NCBI GenBank assembly: GCA_031549105.1
Contig: JAVBQK010000069.1
Coordinates: 65,023 to 129,022 of the forward strand
Source of the DNA: Avichristensenella sp031549105
Lineage (GTDB): Bacteria; Bacillota; Clostridia; Christensenellales; Aristaeellaceae
Length of the DNA stretch: 64,000 nt
Reading direction: 5' to 3'
Positions 31,009 through 39,280 of this stretch are shown here, one piece after another (the stretch's first letter is position 1; every line of letters starts with the position of its first letter). A model generated the notes under the pieces. It saw only the letters and a list, made by a program, of their open reading frames with translations. It did no database searches and was not told the DNA's origin. Both the position numbers and the translations under genes were made by a program.

Positions 31009-32790
31009 CTAGCCATCCTGCGCCTGGAGCATGCGCCATAGCGTCGTCCTGCTAATCCCCAGCGACTCTGCTGTCGCGCTTTGGTTCCCGTCATTCTCCT
31101 CAAGGGCTTGGCGGATTGCCAGCATCTCCACTTCTTTCATGGTTTTCCCCTGGAGTGCCTCATGCAGCGAGCGGCTCGTTTTTTGCGGATGCAGCTTGCT
31201 TTCCCGGCTCAAAAGGTGTTGCACGCTTTCGCCGGTGATATACGCCCCTTTTGCGAGAAACACCAGCTCGCGCAAAATGCGCTTAAACTGAGCGTAATTC
31301 TCCGGCCAATCATAGCTTTCCAACCGCTTCATGGCCTCCGGCTCCAGACCAACGACTTCCCTTGCATTCCGCATGTTGAGCAGGCTGATGTAGAGGCTTG
31401 CCAAATGCGGAATGTCCGCTTTATGCTCCCGCAGCGGGGAAAGCGGCATGATGATACACCCAAACCAATTGAGCAGCTGCTGGTAGCGCTGTGAAAGTGC
31501 TGCCTGATCGGCAACCGCGCAGGAAAAAAGCAGCTTGTTTCGCTGGAAAAAACGCGTATCATGAATGGTCATGAACAGCTGTGCGTACTGTTCGTCGGTC
31601 AAATCCTCTATGTGCTGGAAATGCAGCGTGATTCCAAGGCTGGTTAAGGGGGAATTATCGCTTCCCATCAAATGGGCCCACCCCTTCTGCTGGAGAAGCG
31701 TGCAGTCAATCAGGCACAGCGGCGCGTTTTGATATTTACCCCTTCCATAAATCAGCTGGGCCATTTGGTTGATACCGGTACCCTCTTCGCCAATCACCAT
31801 CAACGGTGAATCACTCGTCGCATACAGATCATACGCCTGAGAAGTGGCTGACTGCGTTACGCCGTAAAAGCTGTTGAAAAACTGATCCATTACATCTTCT
31901 TTGTTCATATAGCGAATGCCGCTTTTTTCAAGCGAGGGGCGGCAATTGCCGGGCTGTATGGTGAACATAGCATAACGCTTTTCGCTCACTTCAATCGCTT
32001 GACAGTCTACCAGGTATTGCTGTTTGTCCGCGGCGATGGCAATGCGTTTGCTGCCCTCCTGCATGTTTTCGCAGTGTGTCGCTCTGATGCGCTTCTCCAC
32101 CGTTTCCGGCAGGGGAATGCGGGTCGTACGGAAGGCTTCGCCGCCATCTTCTCCAACAACAACAGTATCGCAGGAATGAGCGCCCAGGATAGCCTCCAAA
32201 AGCTGCGAACGTTCGCGAAACGCAAGGAACTGCCGGCTTGTGCTTACCGCATGGTGCAGCGCCGCTACCACGCTTTCGACCCCTGATGTGATCAGGAGCG
32301 CGGGGATGCCGTACTCATGTGCCAGGGAGTTTGTGATCATGTCGCATAGCACCATCTGGCATCCCTCTGCCGCCAGCTTCTTCAGGGTTTTCCGCGCTTC
32401 TTCCTCATTATGGATCGTGTATTGTTTTATGTCGTACTGAAGAATATCACACAGCACATGGGCACTTCGCGTAATGGCTGGAAAGCCCACAATCACATAG
32501 CGGCTATTGCTGTTCTCCGCCAAACGGATGGACCTGAGAATATCGTATATGGTCAGCTCAATTTCTACAACCGGCAGGCGGCTTTTTTCCCGGATCAGTT
32601 CCGCCGTACCCCCGCGGGAGAGAATCACATCGAACTCCTGCGCGGTATATCGCGCCGCGATTTCCGCGCCAAGCTCCAGATCGCCGACATACACCGTCAG
32701 CTTGACATCGGTCATGCTGGCCGCGGCCTGGAGCATCAGATTCCGCATGCCTTCGTAAGGGGCAATGCCCAGTACCTTGGAGATTGCCAA
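31009..32790 (-). CDS. PrpR_N-type transcriptional regulator with degenerate AAA+ domain
   Basis: A 593-aa regulator. Residues 1-200 form a PrpR_N sensor domain (VLGIAPYEGMRNLM, FDVILSRGGTAELI, LPVVEIELTIYDILRSI). The middle is a sigma-54-interaction-like AAA+ domain that has lost key features: Walker A reads GEEGTGINQMAQL, without the lysine, and no GAFTGA loop is seen. The C-terminus is a Fis-type HTH (NQSATAESLGISRTTLWRML). It therefore probably acts without sigma-54. A TTG start at 32790 fits the AAGGAG spacing better than the GTG at 32796. It faces the DUF1537-PdxA2 operon, its likely target. Confidence 0.85.
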   Translation of the reverse strand: MAISKVLGIAPYEGMRNLMLQAAASMTDVKLTVYVGDLELGAEIAARYTAQEFDVILSRGGTAELIREKSRLPVVEIELTIYDILRSIRLAENSNSRYVIVGFPAITRSAHVLCDILQYDIKQYTIHNEEEARKTLKKLAAEGCQMVLCDMITNSLAHEYGIPALLITSGVESVVAALHHAVSTSRQFLAFRERSQLLEAILGAHSCDTVVVGEDGGEAFRTTRIPLPETVEKRIRATHCENMQEGSKRIAIAADKQQYLVDCQAIEVSEKRYAMFTIQPGNCRPSLEKSGIRYMNKEDVMDQFFNSFYGVTQSATSQAYDLYATSDSPLMVIGEEGTGINQMAQLIYGRGKYQNAPLCLIDCTLLQQKGWAHLMGSDNSPLTSLGITLHFQHIEDLTDEQYAQLFMTIHDTRFFQRNKLLFSCAVADQAALSQRYQQLLNWFGCIIMPLSPLREHKADIPHLASLYISLLNMRNAREVVGLEPEAMKRLESYDWPENYAQFKRILRELVFLAKGAYITGESVQHLLSRESKLHPQKTSRSLHEALQGKTMKEVEMLAIRQALEENDGNQSATAESLGISRTTLWRMLQAQDG

Positions 32791-32920
32791 ATGCACCGCT
32801 CCTTCCCGGCCTTAATGAGGACTGTCTCACTTCCAATCATATCAGGCCGCATTCCGAGAATCAACCCTCCGCCTGTTTCATATTTAAACATTTTTCCGCA
32901 AGAATGTACGAATTTGTGTA

Positions 32921-32949
32921 TTGAACCGATGCTCCCGTTTTGTTAAGAT
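32921..32949 (+). promoter_or_regulatory. Sigma-A type promoter of the acid-sugar operon, with adjacent palindrome
   Basis: TTGAAC (32921-32926), a 17-base spacer and TAAGAT (32944-32949). No -24/-12 sigma-54 promoter was seen. Just downstream, TGCAACAA and TTTTGTGCA (32953-32974) form an imperfect inverted repeat that could be the regulator binding site. Confidence 0.65.
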
Positions 32950-33004
32950 AAATGCAACAATCATGTTTTGTGCAGGTTAACACTAGGGAACGAGGTGCAT
33001 CCCT

Positions 33005-34273
33005 TTGTTTGTTTCAAAATGCAACAATACGAAACTAGCGGTTATTTCAGATGACATCACAGGCGCTTTGGATACCGGCGTCCAGTTCTACGCGCAGGGC
33101 GCGTCTGTTAAAGTTTTAACCCCTGCACGCCTGCGCACGCATATGGCGCAGACGGATGTGCTGGTGATTGATGCGGAAACAAGGCATTCCTCCCCTGACG
33201 AAACGTATGAAACAACCCTGTGCCTGTCCAAGTGGGCAATGGAGCAAAAGATTCCGCATCTCTACATCAAAACGGATTCCGGCCTGCGGGGGCATATCGG
33301 CATGGCGCTTAAGGCAGCGCTTGATGCGACGGGATACCGCCTGGCGGCATTTGCCCCGGCCTATCCGGACATGGAACGCATTACCAGGAACGGGCAGCAG
33401 CTGATCAATGGCATCCCCATTCAGGACAGCGTGTTCAGTCAGGACGTGTACGATCCGGTCCATGCATCCCATATTCGGGATATGATTGAGCCGTGTGGGC
33501 TTCAGGCGCAGGAGTGCGCGAGAAATCAGCCCTATGCCACCCAGGCGGAGACCCCCACCGTAGCCATTTTTGATGTGGAAGAGAACGCGGATTTTGAACG
33601 GATTACGCGGCACCTCGAAGCCAACGACCAACTTCAGGTAACCGCCGGCTGCGCCGCGTTTGCGGCAGCGCTTCACCCAGCGATCGGTCTGCCCGCGCGA
33701 CGGCAGAACCCACCCCGCATCACCGGGCCTCTGCTGGTCATATGCGGAAGCCTCAACCCCATTACCCGCAGCCAGATGGAATACGGTGAGCAACTCGGAT
33801 ACACGCGCCTGACCTTTTCTTTGCAGCAGATGCTGGATGATGCGTATCTGAACACACCGGATGGGCGGATATGGCTGGAATCCATCCAGACCCTCTTCCG
33901 CAAGCAGACCACCATCCTGATCGATACGGGCCTGGAACCATCCAGAAACGCAGCGCCAGACGCCCCTCCAGTCCCTGCCGAGGATTTCCGCAACAGCATT
34001 ACCCGGCAGCTTGGCAAGCTAGCGCTTCGGCTAATTGAAATGGAAGAAGCCAGCGCATATACCCCCATGATCATCGGGGGCGATACATTGATGGGCTTTC
34101 TGGACCAGATTGATCACCCCGATATCCTGCTGGAGGGCGAAGTTGCGGCGGGCGTGGTGGTATTCTCCATTGCGGTCCATGGCAAGGAGGTTCGCATGCT
34201 GTCCAAAAGCGGAGGGTTTGGCAAGCGGACGCTGCTTGAAGATATTGTTACAAACGGCGTGTCTGTGAGGTGA
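33005..34273 (+). CDS. Four-carbon acid sugar kinase, DUF1537 family (DtnK/OtnK-like)
   Basis: A 422-aa DUF1537 kinase, a family that phosphorylates tetronates such as D-threonate, L-threonate or erythronate at C4. The N-terminal domain has VISDDITGALDTGVQF and YIKTDSGLRGHIGMALKAAL. The C-terminal nucleotide-binding domain has LLVICGSLNPITRSQ and MIIGGDTLMGFLDQI, and ends SKSGGFGKRTLLEDIV. The start is TTG at 33005 with GAGGTG 7 bases upstream. It is first in the operon and its product would be the substrate of the PdxA2 enzyme three genes on. The exact tetronate cannot be read from sequence. Confidence 0.88.
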   Translation: MFVSKCNNTKLAVISDDITGALDTGVQFYAQGASVKVLTPARLRTHMAQTDVLVIDAETRHSSPDETYETTLCLSKWAMEQKIPHLYIKTDSGLRGHIGMALKAALDATGYRLAAFAPAYPDMERITRNGQQLINGIPIQDSVFSQDVYDPVHASHIRDMIEPCGLQAQECARNQPYATQAETPTVAIFDVEENADFERITRHLEANDQLQVTAGCAAFAAALHPAIGLPARRQNPPRITGPLLVICGSLNPITRSQMEYGEQLGYTRLTFSLQQMLDDAYLNTPDGRIWLESIQTLFRKQTTILIDTGLEPSRNAAPDAPPVPAEDFRNSITRQLGKLALRLIEMEEASAYTPMIIGGDTLMGFLDQIDHPDILLEGEVAAGVVVFSIAVHGKEVRMLSKSGGFGKRTLLEDIVTNGVSVR

Positions 34274-34278
34274 GCGGC

Positions 34279-35421
34279 ATGTTTTCCAGTCGAATGCCGG
34301 GTGCGGTGTATTGCGGCGAAGGCGCCATAGAGCAGCTGTCCATTCTCTGCGCAGGCGCGAAGAAGGCGGCGGTCTTTTCCGATCGTGGCGTGATGCAATC
34401 GGGCGTACTGGATAAACCGATGCAAGTCCTGGGCGCTGCGGGCATCCGGACAGAGCTGCTTTGTGATTTGCCCGCGGAGCCGGATTACCATCAAGCCCAG
34501 GCAGCCGCAGGGCGTTTTCGTGATTGCGGCGCTGACTTGATCATCGGCATCGGCGGCGGAAGCGTGATGGATATTGCTAAGCTGTGCTCCATCACCGCAT
34601 CCGGACAGTGTACCGTCAGGGAGCTCATCCAAAACCCCGGCCTCGGACGCAAAACCGTCCGCAGCATCATGATCCCAACCACGGCCGGAACGGGCGCGGA
34701 GGCCACCCCCAATGCCATTGTCGCGGTGCCCGAGGATGCGATGAAGGTGGGCATCGTGTGCGACGAATTGATTCCAAGCGCCGTCATCCTGGACGGAGAA
34801 ATGATTCGCCATTTGCCCCGCGGCATTGCCGCATCCACGGGAGTCGATGCACTCTGCCACGCTATCGAGTGCTTTACATCCAGGAAAGCGACGCCTTTTA
34901 GCAACCTCTACGCGCTGGAAGCCATCAAGCTGATTTTCGCCAATATCGAAAAGGCTTGCCTGGATTCACAGGCCATTGAAAGCAAAAACGCGATGCTGCT
35001 GGCCGCCTTTTACGGCGGGGCCGCCATCACCTGTTCGGGCACTACGGCAGTGCATGCCCTATCTTACCCGCTCGGCGGCATGTTTCATGTTCCCCATGGC
35101 GTGGCGAACGCGATGCTGCTTTTGCCGGTTATGCGCTTCAACGCTGCAAACTGCCGGGAAGAGCTGTCAGTGATCTATGGCGCGCTGGGCCAAGTAGGCG
35201 CGCAGAGCGACGGCGAAAAGGCGGAGTGGGTGCTACGCGAGATAGATCGCATCGTCCATGCCCTTTCCATCACAGATTGTTTACAAAAGTACGGGATCGG
35301 AGAGGACGACCTGAATCGTCTTGTAGAGGGCGCTATGTCCGTGCAGCGTCTGTTGCAAAACAACAAGCGTCCTGTAGCCCCGGAGGATGCAAGGCACTTG
35401 TACCGCCAACTGTTGGCCTGA
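34279..35421 (+). CDS. Iron-containing alcohol dehydrogenase
   Basis: A 380-aa member of the group III (iron) dehydrogenases, relatives of lactaldehyde reductase and butanol dehydrogenase. NAD-binding GGGSVMDIAKL lies near residue 95, the substrate loop is PTTAGTGAEATPNAIV, and metal ligands lie in GVDALCHAIECFTS and MFHVPHGVANAML. The ATG at 34279 follows the DUF1537 stop by 5 bases, with GAGGTGA as its ribosome site. In this setting it may oxidise or reduce a hydroxy acid or aldehyde intermediate of the pathway. Confidence 0.88.
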   Translation: MFSSRMPGAVYCGEGAIEQLSILCAGAKKAAVFSDRGVMQSGVLDKPMQVLGAAGIRTELLCDLPAEPDYHQAQAAAGRFRDCGADLIIGIGGGSVMDIAKLCSITASGQCTVRELIQNPGLGRKTVRSIMIPTTAGTGAEATPNAIVAVPEDAMKVGIVCDELIPSAVILDGEMIRHLPRGIAASTGVDALCHAIECFTSRKATPFSNLYALEAIKLIFANIEKACLDSQAIESKNAMLLAAFYGGAAITCSGTTAVHALSYPLGGMFHVPHGVANAMLLLPVMRFNAANCREELSVIYGALGQVGAQSDGEKAEWVLREIDRIVHALSITDCLQKYGIGEDDLNRLVEGAMSVQRLLQNNKRPVAPEDARHLYRQLLA

Positions 35422-35435
35422 GGAGGTAGGCAAGC

Positions 35436-36329
35436 ATGCAGAAAATACGTGGCCTGATCGTTCCGGTTCTCACGCCGTTCCTGGCGGATGAAACGATTCA
35501 TGAACAGGCGTTGCGGGATCAAATTGAGCGAATGATTGCAGCGGGCGTGCATGGAATCTTTCCGCTGGGAACCACGGGAGAGGCGTACATCCTTTCCGAA
35601 GCGGAAAAGGAAGCCATATTGGAGATCTCCGTAGATCAGGTGCGCAGGCGCGTTCCCGTCTATGCGGGCACCGGCTGCATCTCTACGCGCGACACCATCC
35701 GCCTGTCGCGCCGCGCGGCGCAGATCGGCGCGGATGTGCTGTCCGTGATTACCCCTTCTTTCGTCGCGGCTTCCCAGAATGAACTTTACGAGCATTACAA
35801 GGCGGTAGCGCAAAGCGTGGATTTGCCGATCTTGCTGTACAACATCCCTGCCCGGACAGGCAATGCGCTGACGCCCGCAACGGTGGAGCGCCTCAGCCAC
35901 ATTGAAAACATCGCCGGTGCCAAGGATTCCAGCGGCAGCTTTGACAATATTTTGCAGTACATTGAGCGCACGAAAGAGAGAGACTTTGTCGTTCTATCCG
36001 GCAACGATTCCCTCATTCTCTGGACTCTGCTCGCCGGGGGAACGGGCGGCATCGCCGGGTGCGCAAATGTATGCCCCAAAACCCTGGTTGCAATTTACGA
36101 TCGGTACATAGCCGGGGATTTGGAAGGCGCGCGGCAGGCACAGGACAGCATCCGCGTGCTTCGTGATTGCTTCAAGTTCGGCAACTCCAACGCCGTTATC
36201 AAGGCCGCCATGGAGATGCTTGAGTATCCGGTAGGCAAATGCCGCGCACCTTTTCATCTGCTTTCGGATGAGGCAGTGGCGGCTGTCCGCGGCGCTTTGG
36301 ATGAGATGGCGGCCAAGGGGGTTTGCTAA
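35436..36329 (+). CDS. DapA/NanA-family lyase or aldolase
   Basis: A 297-aa class I aldolase-fold enzyme of the dihydrodipicolinate synthase family. It shows GLIVPVLTPFLADETI, GIFPLGTTGEAYILS (pyruvate carboxylate-binding GTTGE), LYNIPARTGNALTP (catalytic Tyr) and IAGAKDSSGSF (Schiff-base Lys near residue 163). Family members include 2-keto-3-deoxy sugar acid aldolases. Between a DUF1537 kinase and PdxA2, a role in sugar acid catabolism is more likely than lysine synthesis. GAGGAGG precedes the start, and the stop abuts the PdxA2 start. Confidence 0.88.
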   Translation: MQKIRGLIVPVLTPFLADETIHEQALRDQIERMIAAGVHGIFPLGTTGEAYILSEAEKEAILEISVDQVRRRVPVYAGTGCISTRDTIRLSRRAAQIGADVLSVITPSFVAASQNELYEHYKAVAQSVDLPILLYNIPARTGNALTPATVERLSHIENIAGAKDSSGSFDNILQYIERTKERDFVVLSGNDSLILWTLLAGGTGGIAGCANVCPKTLVAIYDRYIAGDLEGARQAQDSIRVLRDCFKFGNSNAVIKAAMEMLEYPVGKCRAPFHLLSDEAVAAVRGALDEMAAKGVC

Positions 36330-37364
36330 ATGAAGCCGATCATTGGCATTACAATGGGAGACCCCGCGTCGATTGGCCCGGAACTGTGCATCCGCGTTCT
36401 GGCCGATCCGGGCGTCTACGAGGAATGCCGCCCTTTGGTGATCGGCGACAGCCCAATCCTCGCGCGGGCCATGGCCATTCCCGGCATGCCGCAACTGACG
36501 ATCCATGCAGTGGACCGCGTGGACAAGGCCCTCTTCACCCCGGGCACACTGGATGTGCTGGATATGCGCTGCTGCACAGCGGATGATGTGCCCTATGGCA
36601 AAATCAGCCCCAAGGCAGGTGAGGCCGCGTTCCGCTACGTGAAGAAAGCAATCGACATGGCCACGGAAGGGCTGGTGGACGCAACAGTCACCAATGCACT
36701 TAACAAAGAAGCGCTGAATCTGGCGGGCCATCATTTTTCGGGCCATACGGAGATTTACGCACACTATACCGGCACAGCGCGATATGCCATGATGCTGGCG
36801 CACGATGCCCTACGCGTCGTGCATGTATCCACCCATGTGTCGCTGCGGGAAGCCGTTGACCGGGTGAAAAAAGAGCGTGTGCTGGAAGTGATTCGCATCG
36901 CGCACAAAGCTTGCGTGGATATGGGGATAGACAGCCCCCGGATTGGCGTAGCCGCGCTGAACCCGCACGCCGGCGAAGGCGGCTTGTTTGGGCGGGAGGA
37001 GATCGATGAGATCATGCCCGCCATTGAAGCGGCACGTGCGGAGGGCATGGACGCGATCGGCCCGATTCCGCCGGACACCGTGTTTTCCAAGGCGCGCGGC
37101 GGTTGGTATGATATCGTCGTCGCCATGTACCACGATCAGGGGCATATCCCGCTAAAGCTGGTGGGCTTTGTCTATGACCAGGCACTTGCGAAGTGGCAGA
37201 GCGTGAGCGGCGTCAACATCACGCTAGGGCTGCCGATCATCCGCGTTTCCGTCGATCATGGTACCGCGTTTGACCAGGCCGGATGCGGAACGGCCAGCGA
37301 AATTAGCCTGCGCAGTGCCATCGCCTATGCTGTTCAGTTCGCCATGGCGCGGCAGCGTCCGTAA
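36330..37364 (+). CDS. pdxA2: 4-phospho-tetronate dehydrogenase, PdxA2 type
   Basis: A 344-aa PdxA-family NAD-dependent dehydrogenase. TMGDPASIGPEL near residue 8, NKEALNLAGHHFSGHTE near 129-145, ALNPHAGEGGLFG, and MYHDQGHIPLKL (metal ligand His) are all intact. PdxA2 proteins coupled to DUF1537 kinases oxidise 4-phospho-D-threonate or related acids, whose 3-keto product decarboxylates to dihydroxyacetone phosphate. The lack of vitamin B6 genes nearby supports PdxA2 over PdxA. It starts directly after the previous stop. Confidence 0.9.
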   Translation: MKPIIGITMGDPASIGPELCIRVLADPGVYEECRPLVIGDSPILARAMAIPGMPQLTIHAVDRVDKALFTPGTLDVLDMRCCTADDVPYGKISPKAGEAAFRYVKKAIDMATEGLVDATVTNALNKEALNLAGHHFSGHTEIYAHYTGTARYAMMLAHDALRVVHVSTHVSLREAVDRVKKERVLEVIRIAHKACVDMGIDSPRIGVAALNPHAGEGGLFGREEIDEIMPAIEAARAEGMDAIGPIPPDTVFSKARGGWYDIVVAMYHDQGHIPLKLVGFVYDQALAKWQSVSGVNITLGLPIIRVSVDHGTAFDQAGCGTASEISLRSAIAYAVQFAMARQRP

Positions 37365-37400
37365 AGCACCATACCAAGTACACGGAGGAGGGTCCATCAG

Positions 37401-38357
37401 ATGTTTGCGCGAAAATCGGGCAAAATCAAATCAGTAGTCGCCGGACATGACATCAGGTCGCAGCTGACATTGCAAATGATGGTGCTGCCCGCCATCCTGC
37501 TCGTGATCCTGATGTCGTATTTTCCCATGTACGGCGTCACCATTGCGTTTAAGAACTACAACATTTTCAAGGGCATTGCCAACAGCCCAATGGCAGCCAA
37601 CAATGGGTTTGAGCACTTCATTGACTTCTTCAGCACTGAATCCTGCTGGCGGGTGATTGGGAACACCATCTACCTCTCCGGGCTGAAGCTGCTTTTCTGC
37701 ACGTGGCCGCCCATTCTGCTGGCCGTGCTGCTCAATGAGCTGCGCAGCGCCAAGTTCATGAAGACGGTGCAGACCATGTCGTATCTGCCGCACTTCATCG
37801 GCTGGTCCATCGCATACGGCATCTTCTACAACCTGCTCAACCCCTCCAGCGGCGCAATCAATCTCTTTCTTCGCCAGGTCGGCCTGATCGACAAGAACAT
37901 CAACTTCCTCGCCGAGGCGCAATACTTCCGCCCCCTGATCATTCTCACCTCCGTGTGGAAGAGCATCGGCTGGAGCTCCATCATTTACCTGGGCGTGATC
38001 TGCAACATTGACCAGGGGCTTTATGAAGCGCTGGCGATTGACGGCGGAAGGCGCTGGCAGAAGTTCCGCTACATAACCTGGCCCCATTTGCGGCCCACGT
38101 TCGCCATTCTTTTTATCCTGGAGTGTGGCAAGGTCATGTCCGGCGGCGATGGTTTTGACCAGGTGTACGCGTTTAGCAACCCCACAAACCGCCAAGTCGG
38201 CGACATTTTGGATACCTATATCATGCGCGCAGGGTTTGAAAACGGCCGGTACTCCTACTCCGCCGCAATCGAATTGTTTAAATCCGTGCTCAACCTGTTG
38301 TTGCTGCTGCTCTCCAACCGTGTCAGCAAAGCAATGACGGACGAATCCTTGTTTTGA
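37401..38357 (+). CDS. CUT1-family sugar ABC transporter permease (LplB-like)
   Basis: A 318-aa inner-membrane permease with about six membrane segments, the first being LTLQMMVLPAILLVILMSYFP. The EAA loop reads LYEALAIDGGRRWQKFRYI, standard for contact with the ATPase. The N-terminal extension is typical of LplB/YteP permeases for oligosaccharides. GGAGGAGGG precedes the start. With the next two genes it forms a complete importer except for the ATPase, which is presumably a shared MsmX-type protein encoded elsewhere. Confidence 0.93.
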   Translation: MFARKSGKIKSVVAGHDIRSQLTLQMMVLPAILLVILMSYFPMYGVTIAFKNYNIFKGIANSPMAANNGFEHFIDFFSTESCWRVIGNTIYLSGLKLLFCTWPPILLAVLLNELRSAKFMKTVQTMSYLPHFIGWSIAYGIFYNLLNPSSGAINLFLRQVGLIDKNINFLAEAQYFRPLIILTSVWKSIGWSSIIYLGVICNIDQGLYEALAIDGGRRWQKFRYITWPHLRPTFAILFILECGKVMSGGDGFDQVYAFSNPTNRQVGDILDTYIMRAGFENGRYSYSAAIELFKSVLNLLLLLLSNRVSKAMTDESLF

Positions 38358-38371
38358 GGGAGGCGAACAAA

Positions 38372-39241
38372 ATGCGGAAGCGGAAACGAATAGAAGCATT
38401 CGACGTTGTCAACGTGGCGTTCATGTGCGTGCTTGTGTTCATCATTGTCTACCCGTTCTACTACGCGATCATCAACTCTTTCAACGCTACGCTGACCCAC
38501 GGCCCGGCTTTCTTCCTGCCCTCCTCCTGGTCCGTAAGAACGTATCAGATCGTTTTGCACGATGCGACCATCGTAACGGGCTTTGTCAATTCCGTTCTGC
38601 GCACTGTGGTGGGCACAGTTTTCGGGCTTGTGATTTGCACCATGGCAGCGTATGCCTGCAGCAAATCGTACCTGAAGTTCCGCGGCCTGTACATGATCAT
38701 TTTCATCATCCCAACGTTTTTCAGCGGCGGACAGATCCCCGTATACCTGAACCTGAAGAACCTGGGCCTGCTCAATACATTCTGGGTTTACCTAATCCCC
38801 CGGGCTTTCTCCTTTTTCTGGATGGTCATCTTGATGACCAACTTCAAAACGGTCCCCTATGAGTTGGAAGAAGCCGCATACATCGACGGCGCGACAACGC
38901 TGAAAATCTTCTTTTCCGTCATCATGCCCATTTCGCTGCCTGCACTTGCGACGATCGCCCTCTACGCCGCCGTGTCCCAGTGGAACGCATGGTATGACAC
39001 CGCATTTTACACGACCGGCAACAAGCTGATTACGCTTTCCTGGATTCTGATGCGCACCGTAAAGGAGCAGGCTTACGCGGACATGGCGAACGACATGAAG
39101 GCCTGGGAAAACAGCGGCTACAACCCGGAAGGTGTCAAGATGGCCACCATGGTCATCGCGGCCGTACCCATCGTGATGATTTACCCCTTCCTGCAGCGCT
39201 TCTTTGTGAAGGGGCTGATGATCGGCTCTATCAAGGGATGA
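38372..39241 (+). CDS. CUT1-family sugar ABC transporter permease (YtcP-like)
   Basis: A 289-aa partner permease. It opens with VVNVAFMCVLVFIIVYPFYY and carries the EAA loop ELEEAAYIDGATTLKIFFSVI; a C-terminal IYPFLQRFFVKGLMIGSIKG is typical of the second CUT1 subunit. The ATG at 38372 is preceded by GGGAGG 8 bases upstream; the frame extends upstream to a TTG that overlaps the previous gene and lacks a site. It pairs with the permease before it. Confidence 0.93.
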   Translation: MRKRKRIEAFDVVNVAFMCVLVFIIVYPFYYAIINSFNATLTHGPAFFLPSSWSVRTYQIVLHDATIVTGFVNSVLRTVVGTVFGLVICTMAAYACSKSYLKFRGLYMIIFIIPTFFSGGQIPVYLNLKNLGLLNTFWVYLIPRAFSFFWMVILMTNFKTVPYELEEAAYIDGATTLKIFFSVIMPISLPALATIALYAAVSQWNAWYDTAFYTTGNKLITLSWILMRTVKEQAYADMANDMKAWENSGYNPEGVKMATMVIAAVPIVMIYPFLQRFFVKGLMIGSIKG

Positions 39242-39280
39242 TCTCCCTTGCTAGCAATAATTGAGTGGGAGGAAAGAAAC

